Source: DASUPK01 sp963724665 (GTDB lineage: Bacteria; Actinomycetota; Thermoleophilia; Solirubrobacterales; 70-9). Taken from it: 64,000 bases of DNA. How positions within the stretch are numbered: position 1 is the stretch's first letter; every line of letters begins with the position of its first letter. Both the position numbers and the translations under genes were made by a program. The stretch lies in NCBI GenBank assembly GCA_963724665.1, contig CAVRVH010000009.1, positions 3,787-67,786 on the forward strand. The letters run 5' to 3'. Under the pieces are notes generated by a model, which saw only the letters and a list, made by a program, of their open reading frames with translations, made no database searches and was not told the DNA's origin. Positions 8,122-15,319 of the stretch are shown here, one piece after another.

Positions 8122-9530
8122 GCGACGCGATCGTCGTCGGCTCGGGGCCCAACGGGCTGGCCTGTGCCGTGGAGCTGGCCCGGAATGGGGTGGACGTCAC
8201 CGTCCTCGAGGCCGAGGAGCGAATCGGCGGCGGTACCCGAACCAGCGAGTTGACCGTCCCGGGGCTGCTCCACGACGACTGCTCGGCGACGCACCCGATG
8301 GCGGCGGGCTCCCCATTCCTGCGGTCGCTCGATCTCGCCAAGCATGGCCTCGAGTGGCTGTTCCCCGAGGTCGACCTCGCGCACCCGCTCGACGACGGCA
8401 GCGCCGGCGTGATGGTGCACTCGATCGATCAGACCGCCCGCGGACTCGGGAATGACGGGCCGGCCTGGCGGCGCCTCTTCGGATCCTCGTCTGCCCACTT
8501 CGACGACCTGCTCGAGGACATGCTGGCCCCGATCATCCATCTGCCGAAGCACCCGATCCGGCTCGCACGCTTCGGCATCCCGGCGGCGGCCCCGGCCTCG
8601 GTGCTCGCCCGCTCGTTCAAGACGCCGCAGGCCCGGGCGCTCTTCGGCGGCGTCGCCGCCCACGCCTTCGCTCCGCTGACCAGGCCGATGAGCTCGTCGG
8701 TCGGCTGCGCTCTGATCGACGCCTGCCACGCGTTCGGCTGGCCAGTCGCCAAGGGCGGCTCGCGCGCAATCACCGACGCGCTCGCATCCATTTTTCGCGA
8801 GCACGGCGGGAAGATCGAAACCGGTCGCAGGGTCACCTCATACGACGAGCTCGGTGAGGCGGACGTCGTCGTCTTCGACCTGGCTCCGGGCGCCGTCGCC
8901 GAGATCGCGGGCGATCGCCTGCCGGCGAGAGTCGCCCGCTCCTACCGCCGCTTCCGCCACGGCCCGGGGGCGTTCAAGCTCGACCTCGCAGTGGAGGGCG
9001 GGGTCCCGTGGACCAACGAGTCCTGCCGGCGCGCGGGGACGGTGCACGTCGCCGGCACCTTCGAGGAGATCACGATCGCGGAGCGGGCCGTCAATCGCGG
9101 CTCGATGCCGGAGCGTCCCTACATGCTCGTCGGGCAGCAGTACCTCGCAGACCCGAGTCGCTCGAAGGGCGACCTGCACCCACTCTGGGTCTACGCCCAC
9201 GTTCCCAGCGGCTACAACGGCGATGCGACGGAGTCCGTCCTCCGGCAGATCGAGCGCTTCGCCCCGGGCTTCCGGGAGCGGATCGTCGAGACGTCGGTTC
9301 GCACCCCCGCTGACCTGGAGGCCTACAACGCCAACTACGTCGGGGGTGACATCATCACCGGCGCGAACTCCCCGATCCAGATCCTGATCCGGCCGCGCCT
9401 CGCCCTCGATCCGTACAGCGCCGGGATCCACGGGGTCTACATCTGCTCGGCTGCGACCCCTCCAGGTGCCGGAGCGCATGGAATGAATGGCTACAACGCC
9501 GCGCGGTCCGCCCTCCGGCATCTCGGCTGA
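8118..9530 (+). CDS. CrtI/PYROXD2-like FAD-dependent oxidoreductase
   Basis: A 470-residue flavoprotein of the phytoene-desaturase/amine-oxidase superfamily. The N-terminal dinucleotide fold reads AIVVGSGPNGLACAVELA, followed by VLEAEERIGGGTRT, which binds FAD. The C-terminal GIHGVYICSAATPPGAGAHG is the second FAD-contact region of this family. It resembles the NAD(P)/FAD oxidoreductases related to PYROXD2 more than true carotenoid desaturases, and no carotenoid genes are nearby. Translation starts at a TTG overlapping the TGA of the DUF3556 gene, so it is probably coupled. The reaction is unknown; a role in lipid or isoprenoid oxidation alongside DUF3556 is only inferred. Confidence 0.87.
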   Translation: MSDAIVVGSGPNGLACAVELARNGVDVTVLEAEERIGGGTRTSELTVPGLLHDDCSATHPMAAGSPFLRSLDLAKHGLEWLFPEVDLAHPLDDGSAGVMVHSIDQTARGLGNDGPAWRRLFGSSSAHFDDLLEDMLAPIIHLPKHPIRLARFGIPAAAPASVLARSFKTPQARALFGGVAAHAFAPLTRPMSSSVGCALIDACHAFGWPVAKGGSRAITDALASIFREHGGKIETGRRVTSYDELGEADVVVFDLAPGAVAEIAGDRLPARVARSYRRFRHGPGAFKLDLAVEGGVPWTNESCRRAGTVHVAGTFEEITIAERAVNRGSMPERPYMLVGQQYLADPSRSKGDLHPLWVYAHVPSGYNGDATESVLRQIERFAPGFRERIVETSVRTPADLEAYNANYVGGDIITGANSPIQILIRPRLALDPYSAGIHGVYICSAATPPGAGAHGMNGYNAARSALRHLG

Positions 9531-9616
9531 TGCGACCTTGCTCAGTAGTTCCCCCCGACGTTCGTCGAGTATTTCCACACGTTGTGCGTGACCCCCGTCT
9601 GCGGTGATCCTTTTGC

Positions 9617-10390
9617 ATGGTCTCAGGAGAGGTATCCGGGCCAGAGGGGGTGCTGCACTCGCTCGATTGGTCGCGCAGGATCGAAGAGGCATTGGAGAGG
9701 GACCTCTTCGTTCTGCATGGCCAGCGCATCGTCGACGTCATCACCGGCGCGACGGTGCGCCATGAGCTCTTCCTCCGGATGGTCGATCGGACGCGGCTGA
9801 TCCCAGCAGGCGAGTTCGTGATGGCGGCGGAGGAGTTCGGATCGATCCGGGAGATCGATCGGTGGGTTGTGGCGCGGGCGATCGAGGTCGCGGCGACCGG
9901 ACAGCCCGTGGACCTGAACCTCAGCGTGAGGTCCACGGATGAGGCCATGATTGCCTTGATTCGCGACTGTCTCGGTGAAACCGAGGCCGATCCGGCCGAC
10001 GTGGTCCTCGAACTCAGTGAGGCCCAGTTGACCGCGGGGCTGGAGGCCGCCGGCGCATTCGTCAACGCGGTCGCCGAGCTCGGCTGCCAGATCGCCCTGG
10101 ACGGATTCATCGAGGGCGGTCCCGAGTCGTTCCTCCTTCGGCGTTTCCCGATCCGCTACGTGAAGCTCGGGGCGTCCTTCATCGACGGGCTAGCCGACGA
10201 CCGGGGCAAGCGCCGTGCGATGAGCAGCGCCGTCCTCAAGGCGCATCGCTCCGGCATGCGGGTGATCGCCCAGGGAGTTGAGAGCGTCGCGGCGCTCGAG
10301 CTGCTCGAGGGTCTTGGCATCGACGAGGCCCAGGGAAATGCCCTTGGGCCCCCGGAGTCACTTGAATCCCTGATTGGCGCCAGCGTCTGA
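9617..10390 (+). CDS. Degenerate EAL-domain protein, probably not a phosphodiesterase
   Basis: Single-domain 257-residue protein recognisable as EAL from ordered motifs: HELFLRM in place of EALLR, LNLSVR (metal Asn kept), ELSEAQ for ExTE, VKLGASFI (Lys kept) and DEAQGNALGPP (Gln kept). Two residues needed for catalysis are changed: the DDFG motif reads LDGFIEG, losing the second Asp, and AEGVE reads AQGVES, replacing Glu by Gln. Such proteins usually bind c-di-GMP or act as protein-protein modules without hydrolysing it. ATG at 9617 lacks a clear ribosome-binding site, so a nearby start is possible. It could act with the CHASE-GGDEF cyclase at the window's left end. Confidence 0.85.
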   Translation: MVSGEVSGPEGVLHSLDWSRRIEEALERDLFVLHGQRIVDVITGATVRHELFLRMVDRTRLIPAGEFVMAAEEFGSIREIDRWVVARAIEVAATGQPVDLNLSVRSTDEAMIALIRDCLGETEADPADVVLELSEAQLTAGLEAAGAFVNAVAELGCQIALDGFIEGGPESFLLRRFPIRYVKLGASFIDGLADDRGKRRAMSSAVLKAHRSGMRVIAQGVESVAALELLEGLGIDEAQGNALGPPESLESLIGASV

Positions 10391-10470
10391 GCTCAATCCA
10401 TCCGGCGGGGCGTGCCGTATCTCTGCTCGCACTCGATCACTCGAAGACAGCGCGTCGGAACGGGGGCTGG

Positions 10471-10917
10471 ATGTCCAAGCACGAGGACAGCATCAAGGAT
10501 GGAGCCCAGGGTCTGCTGGATCCGGGCGAGGAGATCGCGTCGGCGCTGATCGTCTCACCGCGAGGAAGCGGCACGGCCGTCGCCGGGGGCCTTGCTGCCG
10601 GTGAAATCGGGGCGCGGTGGAGCAACAAGAACAGGGGCGCGGCGGAGGACGCCGGCCTAGTCGTCAAGCGCAGCTCGGGTCTGGCCCTGACCAACCGGCG
10701 GCTGGCCACTCTGGACCTGGCGATCTCGCTGACCGGCGGGGTCAAGGAGGTCAAGGGACTGCTCAGTGAGGTCCCGGTGGAGACGGTCGATTCGATGAAG
10801 AGCAAGTGGAACTTGCTCACGGTCGAGGCCGGCGGGACCCAGTTCAAGCTCGAGTGCAAGCCGCCGGCGGCGAAGGCGATGGTCAAGGCGTTCGAGACCG
10901 CGAAGGCCACCGCCTGA
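10471..10917 (+). CDS. Small protein with YokE-type PH-like domain, unknown role
   Basis: A 148-residue soluble protein. The segment SGLALTNRRLATLDLAISL followed by LSEVPVETVDSMKSKWNLLTV and a short C-terminal helix (AAKAMVKAFE) has the pattern of bacterial PH-like (YokE/bPH) domains, in which an LTNRRL-type strand is typical. There is no signal peptide or membrane helix apart from a glycine-rich stretch (SGTAVAGGLAAGEIGARW) near residue 40. No operon partner; tRNA-Leu lies 15 bases downstream on the other strand. Assignment rests on motif pattern only. Confidence 0.7.
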   Translation: MSKHEDSIKDGAQGLLDPGEEIASALIVSPRGSGTAVAGGLAAGEIGARWSNKNRGAAEDAGLVVKRSSGLALTNRRLATLDLAISLTGGVKEVKGLLSEVPVETVDSMKSKWNLLTVEAGGTQFKLECKPPAAKAMVKAFETAKATA

Positions 10918-10932
10918 GCGGACAGCACTCGA

Positions 10933-11016
10933 TGCGGCTGAGAGGAGTCGAACCTCCACGTCCCGAAGGACACAGGCACCTGAAGCCTGCGCGTCTACCA
11001 GTTCCGCCACAGCCGC
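10933..11016 (-). tRNA. tRNA-Leu(CAG)
   Basis: An 84-nt class II tRNA on the minus strand. The acceptor stem GCGGCTG pairs with CAGCCGC, the D-arm contains TGGTAGACGC, the anticodon arm is CAGGC-TTCAGGT-GCCTG with anticodon CAG, a variable arm GTCCTTCGGGAC is present, and the T-loop is TTCGACT. CCA is not encoded. It lies next to and divergent from tRNA-Glu. Confidence 0.95.
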
Positions 11017-11071
11017 GGGGCCGTCGAAGCTTAGCCTGAGCCTGGCTACACTCACGGCCGTCACAAAACTC

Positions 11072-11144
11072 GCCGCTATCGTCTAGGGGACTAGGACGCC
11101 GGATTCTCAGTCCGGAAACCCGGGTTCGAATCCCGGTAGCGGTG
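11072..11144 (+). tRNA. tRNA-Glu(CTC), integration target
   Basis: A 73-nt tRNA with acceptor GCCGCTA pairing TAGCGGT (closing G-U), anticodon arm CCGGA-TTCTCAG-TCCGG giving anticodon CTC, and T-arm CCGGG-TTCGAAT-CCCGG. The gene is complete, but its 3' part from the anticodon loop onward is repeated at 16882-16926. It therefore served as the attachment site of an integrative element, which left the tRNA functional. Confidence 0.95.
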
Positions 11145-11148
11145 CCTC
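11104..11148 (+). repeat. attL: left 45-bp copy within tRNA-Glu
   Basis: Identical to 16882-16926. It begins at TTCTCAG in the anticodon loop and ends at GCCTC just past the discriminator base. It restores a complete tRNA 3' end, as is usual for tRNA-targeting tyrosine integrases. Confidence 0.92.
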
Positions 11149-11178
11149 AGCAAAGCCCTCGCGTTTGCGGGGCTTTTC
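11149..11178 (+). terminator. Terminator after tRNA-Glu, inside the element
   Basis: AAAGCCC-TCGCGTTTGC-GGGGCTTTT forms a short hairpin ending in a T run 5 bases after the tRNA. Because it lies inside the element, it replaces the chromosomal terminator displaced to 16929. Confidence 0.7.
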
Positions 11179-11201
11179 TATTTGGGGGTGCAGGCCGGCT
11201 C

Positions 11202-11228
11202 GAAACTTTGTCGCGAATTTGTCGCGAA
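11202..11228 (+). repeat. Left copy of the tandem TTTGTCGCGAA motif
   Basis: GAAAC followed by two head-to-tail TTTGTCGCGAA units. The same 27 bases recur at 16772-16798 in the same orientation. The position 54 bp inside attL suggests an arm-type binding site for the integrase or excisionase; this is inference. Confidence 0.75.
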
Positions 11229-11270
11229 ATCTGCATTTCGGGGCAGCGACTGGGCGCGCCAAGCACAAGC

Positions 11271-11292
11271 GCTGCTTTGCATGGAAAGCAGC
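11271..11292 (+). repeat. Dispersed hairpin copy a, GCATGG loop
   Basis: Perfect stem GCTGCTTT/AAAGCAGC around loop GCATGG. One of about thirteen intergenic copies; it lies between the tRNA-Glu terminator and the monooxygenase-like gene. Confidence 0.85.
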
Positions 11293-11377
11293 GGTTTGAG
11301 TCGTCACGCGTCAACGCCGATACACCCAAGCGATGCGAGGGCCGATTAGCAACCGAAGGGGTGATCCGAATACGAGC

Positions 11378-11704
11378 ATGGTGCAGGTCCTCCGTGTGAG
11401 GACCCATCCTGGAAAGCGTCACGAACTGATTGAGCTACTGCCAGGTTCCCACGCGAATCGGGCCATTTGGGGGCGCGATGTCGTGATCTGGTCATCGGAT
11501 CCAAACGACGAGGACCAGCTCTTTGTGTTCGAGTACTGGAGTCATCTACAGGAATTCGCTGCGGGGTCGCACAGCGAATACGAATCGAAGTTTCACGACG
11601 AAGCTGGGCATTTGATCGCTGAAACGTCGGTCATGTTGGAAGCCTCGCCAGCTTGGACGATGGGCGTTCCGGCCCCGGCCAAAGGCCGCGAACCGGGAAG
11701 TTGA
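11378..11704 (+). CDS. Antibiotic-biosynthesis-monooxygenase-like (ABM) small protein
   Basis: About 108 residues from ATG 11378; an upstream in-frame ATG at 11333 would add 15. The pattern MVQVLRVRTHPGKRHELIELL, then FVFEYWSHLQEFAAGSHSEYESKFHDEAG, matches the dimeric ferredoxin-like ABM fold, in which a strand-helix-strand core ends in a His/Glu-rich helix. Family members oxidise quinol-type substrates without cofactors or act in haem handling, and many have no known substrate. It is cargo inside the tRNA-Glu element, flanked by hairpin copies a and b. No partner gene is evident. Confidence 0.7.
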   Translation: MVQVLRVRTHPGKRHELIELLPGSHANRAIWGRDVVIWSSDPNDEDQLFVFEYWSHLQEFAAGSHSEYESKFHDEAGHLIAETSVMLEASPAWTMGVPAPAKGREPGS

Positions 11705-11740
11705 CCGACCAACGGCCTGCCCAAGGTCTCCGTGAGATAG

Positions 11741-11760
11741 CCGCTTTGGACGAGGAGCGG
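11741..11760 (+). repeat. Dispersed hairpin copy b, GGACGA loop
   Basis: CCGCTTT-GGACGA-GGAGCGG, with one mismatch at the stem top. It lies between the stops of two convergent genes (11704 and 11764) and is preceded by GAGATAG, a flank shared with other copies. Confidence 0.8.
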
Positions 11761-11763
11761 TGC

Positions 11764-11997
11764 CTACTCGGCACCAATGAGCTTCCCGGCTGAAGCAACT
11801 GCCTCGTCACAACAACCGTCCAGCTGGAGTTGGAACCCCTGGGAAGTCCCGGGTCTGATCGACACAGTCACCGGCTCGCCATGGCTTGGGCACCGAAATC
11901 GTTTGACGCTCTGTTCGGCATTCCGGAGGACATCCCGTCGAACCGCCGGATCCTTCAGCAGCTCCTTGCCAATGTCCTTGTTCCATTCGAATTCCAT
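11764..11997 (-). CDS. Small cysteine-containing protein, unknown
   Basis: A 77-residue protein starting MEFEWNKDIGKELLKDPAVR. It has a helical N-terminus, then RCPSHGEPVTVSIRPG and LQLDGCCDEAV. The CPSHG and CC elements could form a small metal site or disulfide. The frame is open to 12051, but that extension runs into hairpin copy c, so the internal ATG is preferred. No recognised family. It lies inside the integrative element between hairpin copies b and c. Confidence 0.6.
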   Translation of the reverse strand: MEFEWNKDIGKELLKDPAVRRDVLRNAEQSVKRFRCPSHGEPVTVSIRPGTSQGFQLQLDGCCDEAVASAGKLIGAE

Positions 11998-12037
11998 TGC
12001 GCTTCGACCGTAGCTCGCAACCCGGATGGCGAAACAG

Positions 12038-12056
12038 ACGCTTTCGTCCAAAGCAG
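12038..12056 (-). repeat. Dispersed hairpin copy c, GGACGA loop
   Basis: On the minus strand it reads GCTGCTTT-GGACGA-AAGCG, preceded by GAATA. It lies upstream of the small Cys protein gene, in a divergent intergenic space, where a terminator would not be expected. Confidence 0.75.
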
Positions 12057-12090
12057 CTATTCGGAGTTCCGCTGCTAGCCGCCGAGATGT

Positions 12091-12110
12091 CCGCTTTCAC
12101 GCGTAAGCAG
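12091..12110 (+). repeat. Dispersed hairpin copy d, CACGCG loop
   Basis: CCGCTTT-CACGCG-TAAGCAG, a third loop type; 53143-53160 is the other copy of this type. It is followed by GCGTC. It lies 140 bp upstream of the GT-C gene, in a region without other recognisable features. Confidence 0.65.
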
Positions 12111-12250
12111 GCGTCTTATTTACCGGGCGTTGGTCAAACAGCGGGCGCTGAGCGAACCCTGATCCCGTCAGGGCTTACGACCAGAACTCGTCCCAAGCGT
12201 TGAGGTCAGGTCTTCAGGCGTAACCCGAACGCGGCTACCTTCCGCGGCCA

Positions 12251-14113
12251 ATGGCACCTGCCTTGACCACGGCGCTTGGGGTTGGCCTTCTTGTCCCCGT
12301 TGCGCTGCTGATGCCAACTGTCCTCCGGGTCCGTGGATGGCCCGCTTTCGTCGCAGCAGGCCTCACCACCGCATTTAGCGAGATCGTCGTCGCCTCGCTC
12401 TTAGTCACGCCCTTCGACGGGCTGACCACCGGCGGCTGGCTACTCGCGCAAGCGCTGATCAGCGCGGGCGTAGTTGCCTTGTGGATCGCGGTCGGCAAGC
12501 CCAGGATCCCGCGCCCGACTCTTCCGAATCGGGCAACGGTCATGGCACAGGCCAGGGCCAATCCGGTCCTGGCCGTTCTGGCTGCGATCGTCGTGGGTGC
12601 GCTGTCGCTTCAGCTGGTGATGGGATTCGTCGTTCCACCGAACAACTGGGACTCGATGACCTACCACTTGGCCCGAGCGGCGTTCTGGCTCCAGGAAAAC
12701 AGCCTGGCCCACTTCCACAACGGGACTTCATGGCAGCTCGCCTATCCGCCGAACGGCGAGATTCTCCAAGCGTGGACCTTGTCGGTCTCTGATGGTTGGC
12801 ACCTTGTAGCCGCCGTCCAGTGGTGCTCCCTAATTGGGCTGATCCCTTGCGTCTATTGCGGCACCCGTCTGCTCGGCTTTGGCTGGGCGCCGGCGCTCTG
12901 GGTGGCAGCCGTCTTCGCCCTCCTGCCGCTGCCGGTCCTCGAGGCGACGACAACTCAGAACGACCTGGTCGTGACTTTCTTCTTGGCGGGAGCGACTGTG
13001 TTCCTAGTACGCGGCCTTCGCGACCGCCACCGCGGAGAACTCCTGATCGGTGCGGTCGGCTTGGGGCTGGCGATCGGGACCAAGGGCACTGCCCTGTTCA
13101 TGGCGCCGTCCCTGGCGGTGATCTTGATCGTCGCAACAAAAACCTATCGCCCTCCACCGCAGATCATTCGCCTGTCGGCTCTCCTCATCGCCGGCGGAGC
13201 GCTCGTCTTCGGTTCTTTCAGCTACTTCCAGAACATCAGTGGTTACGGCGATCCAGTAGGTCCCGTGCAAAGCGACAACGAGCGCGACAGCCCGATCTAT
13301 CCGAACTTCGTGCGGTCGACCTGGATGTTCGTCGAGACCCCAGGCGCTCACATCGGTTGGCTTAACGATGGCCTCGATACGGCTCTGACCAAGGTCCTGG
13401 GTGATCAGAAGACCTTTGGCTTCTCGGGCTTCGTTGCTGACAGCACAACCAGTGAAGATCGAAGCTCGTTTGGCTACGTCGGCTGGCTGATCTTCCTCCC
13501 GGTGCTTGTCTATTTCTTGGTCGCGCCGTCGTCGCCGGGTGGCTACCGAACCGTCGCCGCGGCGGCCTTGCTGTACCTGCTGGTCTTCTGCGTCGCCAAG
13601 AGATACGACGAGTTTGTCGCCCGGCTCTTGATTCCGATGGTTGCCCTCGGCATCCCCTTGCTTGGTGCGCTCTATCGCCGCCAGCTGGTCGTTCTCCTCG
13701 TCAGTGCATTGGCGATCGCCGGCGTCGTTCCGGCTCTCTTCGACAACCCGAATAAGCGGCTGTTTCCCAACGGCAATGCCAAGGGGATCTTTGAGCTTGA
13801 TTACGACGCTCAGCAATCTGTGGCTCGACCCGACTTTCGCCATGTGTTGCCCAGGCTTGACCAGCAGATTTCGCCCAACGCCCCGGTTGGCCTCGTGGGC
13901 GGAAACAACAGTTGGTTCTATCCCTTCTTCGGGCCGGGTCTTCAGCGCCGAGTTGTGATCCTCAATCCGGACGAAGCCAGTCCAGCCCAGCTGCGTGAGC
14001 AGGGCCTGGCCGGCGCTGTCTGGCTGAACAATCCCCAGGCTCCGCCCGACTCGATTGAGCTGTCGCCTAGCTACTGGTTCGTCAGGGCCGCCCGGCCACT
14101 CGCGTCCAACTGA
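12251..14113 (+). CDS. GT-C (family 39-like) membrane glycosyltransferase
   Basis: A 620-residue protein with roughly eleven to thirteen hydrophobic helices. The first large loop carries PPNNWDSMTYHLARAAFW, the acidic-residue loop typical of polyprenyl-phosphate-sugar-dependent GT-C enzymes (GT39/ArnT/PMT type), and TTQNDLVVTFFLAGATVF follows like the second luminal loop. The soluble C-terminal part (about 510-620) contains GLVGGNNSWFYPFFGPGLQR. It probably transfers a sugar from a lipid carrier to a protein or cell-envelope acceptor outside the membrane; acceptor unknown. It is cargo of the tRNA-Glu element, flanked by hairpin copies d and e. Local base composition looks less GC-rich than the chromosomal genes. 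Confidence 0.82.
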   Translation: MAPALTTALGVGLLVPVALLMPTVLRVRGWPAFVAAGLTTAFSEIVVASLLVTPFDGLTTGGWLLAQALISAGVVALWIAVGKPRIPRPTLPNRATVMAQARANPVLAVLAAIVVGALSLQLVMGFVVPPNNWDSMTYHLARAAFWLQENSLAHFHNGTSWQLAYPPNGEILQAWTLSVSDGWHLVAAVQWCSLIGLIPCVYCGTRLLGFGWAPALWVAAVFALLPLPVLEATTTQNDLVVTFFLAGATVFLVRGLRDRHRGELLIGAVGLGLAIGTKGTALFMAPSLAVILIVATKTYRPPPQIIRLSALLIAGGALVFGSFSYFQNISGYGDPVGPVQSDNERDSPIYPNFVRSTWMFVETPGAHIGWLNDGLDTALTKVLGDQKTFGFSGFVADSTTSEDRSSFGYVGWLIFLPVLVYFLVAPSSPGGYRTVAAAALLYLLVFCVAKRYDEFVARLLIPMVALGIPLLGALYRRQLVVLLVSALAIAGVVPALFDNPNKRLFPNGNAKGIFELDYDAQQSVARPDFRHVLPRLDQQISPNAPVGLVGGNNSWFYPFFGPGLQRRVVILNPDEASPAQLREQGLAGAVWLNNPQAPPDSIELSPSYWFVRAARPLASN

Positions 14114-14159
14114 GACACGGCTGCCGACCTCAAACGCGCCCAGTGCTGGCCCGAAAGTA

Positions 14160-14179
14160 CCGCTTTCCATGCAAAGCGG
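14160..14179 (-). repeat. Dispersed hairpin copy e, GCATGG loop
   Basis: The plus strand reads CCGCTTT-CCATGC-AAAGCGG, a perfect 7-bp stem. It lies 46 bp after the GT-C gene stop, just before the iteron-like repeats. Confidence 0.85.
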
Positions 14180-14188
14180 CGCTTTTCG

Positions 14189-14220
14189 GAAGTGTCCGCG
14201 AAGTGTCCGGAAGTCCGGAC
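14189..14220 (+). repeat. Iteron-like 11-bp repeats
   Basis: GAAGTGTCCG occurs at 14189-14198 and 14200-14209, with a shortened third unit GAAGTCCGGAC at 14210-14220. The spacing is one helical turn. They lie 12 bp before the large palindrome and upstream of the replication-relaxation-type gene. This resembles a replication or relaxase initiator site; function inferred. Confidence 0.6.
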
Positions 14221-14231
14221 GCAGGTACGGA

Positions 14232-14383
14232 CCCGCCGCCCGCACCCGCGGAAGCTTTCTAGGCACGGACCGGCCCTTCGTACGCCGCCGACTCCCCCTC
14301 CCCCACGATGTGGGGTAGCGGGGAGTCGGCGGCTAGCTACGGGCCGGTCGGAAGGGGGGTGAAGCGCGGGTGCGGGCGGCGGG
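14232..14383. other. Large nested palindrome, candidate origin or transfer site
   Basis: Four nested inverted repeats share one centre. The outer 19-bp arm at 14232-14250 pairs perfectly with 14365-14383. ACCGGCCC at 14269-14276 pairs with 14341-14348. GCCGCCGACTCCCC at 14284-14297 pairs with 14320-14333. A central CCCCAC/GTGGGG hairpin at 14301-14315 has a GAT loop. It could extrude as a 150-nt cruciform or single-strand hairpin. It lies 33 bp upstream of the replication-relaxation-type gene, so a replication origin, oriT or single-strand origin of the element is the most likely role. Confidence 0.7.
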
Positions 14384-14415
14384 ACGTTTGGTGGTGATTT
14401 GCGTCATGAGGGGTG

Positions 14416-15177
14416 ATGCCGAGAAAGAAGAGAGTCAAGGGAGAGAGAGAGACGATCAGCTACAGGGATCTGCAGGTGCTGGATTTCATCTGCAGGTTCG
14501 GAGTGGTGAACAGGACTGCGGTTCAGTGGTGGGCTGAGCACCGGGAGGTCCGTGACCTTGGATCAGAGAGCGGCGGCTGAGAGAAGCCGGATTGATCTCG
14601 GCTCACCCGCCGATCGGACGAAGTGGCCCTCTGCTCGCGGTGACCTCACGCGGCCTGCGGCTCGCCGACCGCACGCGAGCTCGGGCCGTCTCGCGTCTCG
14701 GTCTGGGCTGCGAACCACTCGATCGTCTGCGCCCAGGTCGCCGCCTGGCTCGAGGGCGGCGAGTCCGGCGACGACGGTGCTCTCCGAGCGCGAGATGCTC
14801 GCCGAGGAGCGCCAGCTCGGCGGAGCGCTTCTATTCGGCGAAGCGCAGCTATCCCGATCCCGGCTGGCATCGCCCGGACCTCTACCGCTTCACCCTCCAA
14901 GACGGCAAGCCCAGGAGCACGCGATGAGGTCGAGCTGACCGCGAAGGCGCCGGAGCGACTGGTGAGGATCCTCGAGGCCTGGGAGTCCCACAAGCTCCGC
15001 GACCCCGAAGGCCGTGAGCTGATCCAGCCCAGCGAGCAGACGCCGCACGGGATCATCTACCTGTGCTCCGCCCAAGGTCGTTCCCCATGTCGAGCGAGCG
15101 GTGGAGAAGTGCGGTGCCGGCTGGTGTGTCTCGGTCCAGAAGCTCTGGTTCGACCACTCCCCCTTCGCCCGACCTGA
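14416..15177 (+). pseudogene. Broken replication-relaxation-family gene
   Basis: The intact N-terminus (MPRKKRVKGERETISYRDLQ, then VLDFICRFGVVNRTAVQWWA) is a winged-helix start typical of replication-relaxation proteins of actinobacterial mobile elements. The frame stops at 14578-14580. Matching sequence continues in other frames: ERRLREAGLISAHPP from about 14568, LLAVTSRGLRLADR, then ALSEREMLAEERQLGG in another frame, HRPDLYRF, and VELTAKAPERLVRILEAW near 14930. At least three frameshifts are needed to join these. It follows the nested palindrome and precedes the integrase, so it was probably the element's replication or transfer initiator. Confidence 0.75.
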
Positions 15178-15319
15178 GAGCGAGCCTAGCGGCGGGCTTA
15201 GGCGACGGACCGTCAACCCCCGGAGGGGGTCGGGGCGAAGCCCCTTGACGGCCGCGCCGCCGCCGCTACAGTCGCGGCCAGGTCGGGGCGGCATCCGGGC
15301 TCAGAGTGAGAATGGATTT

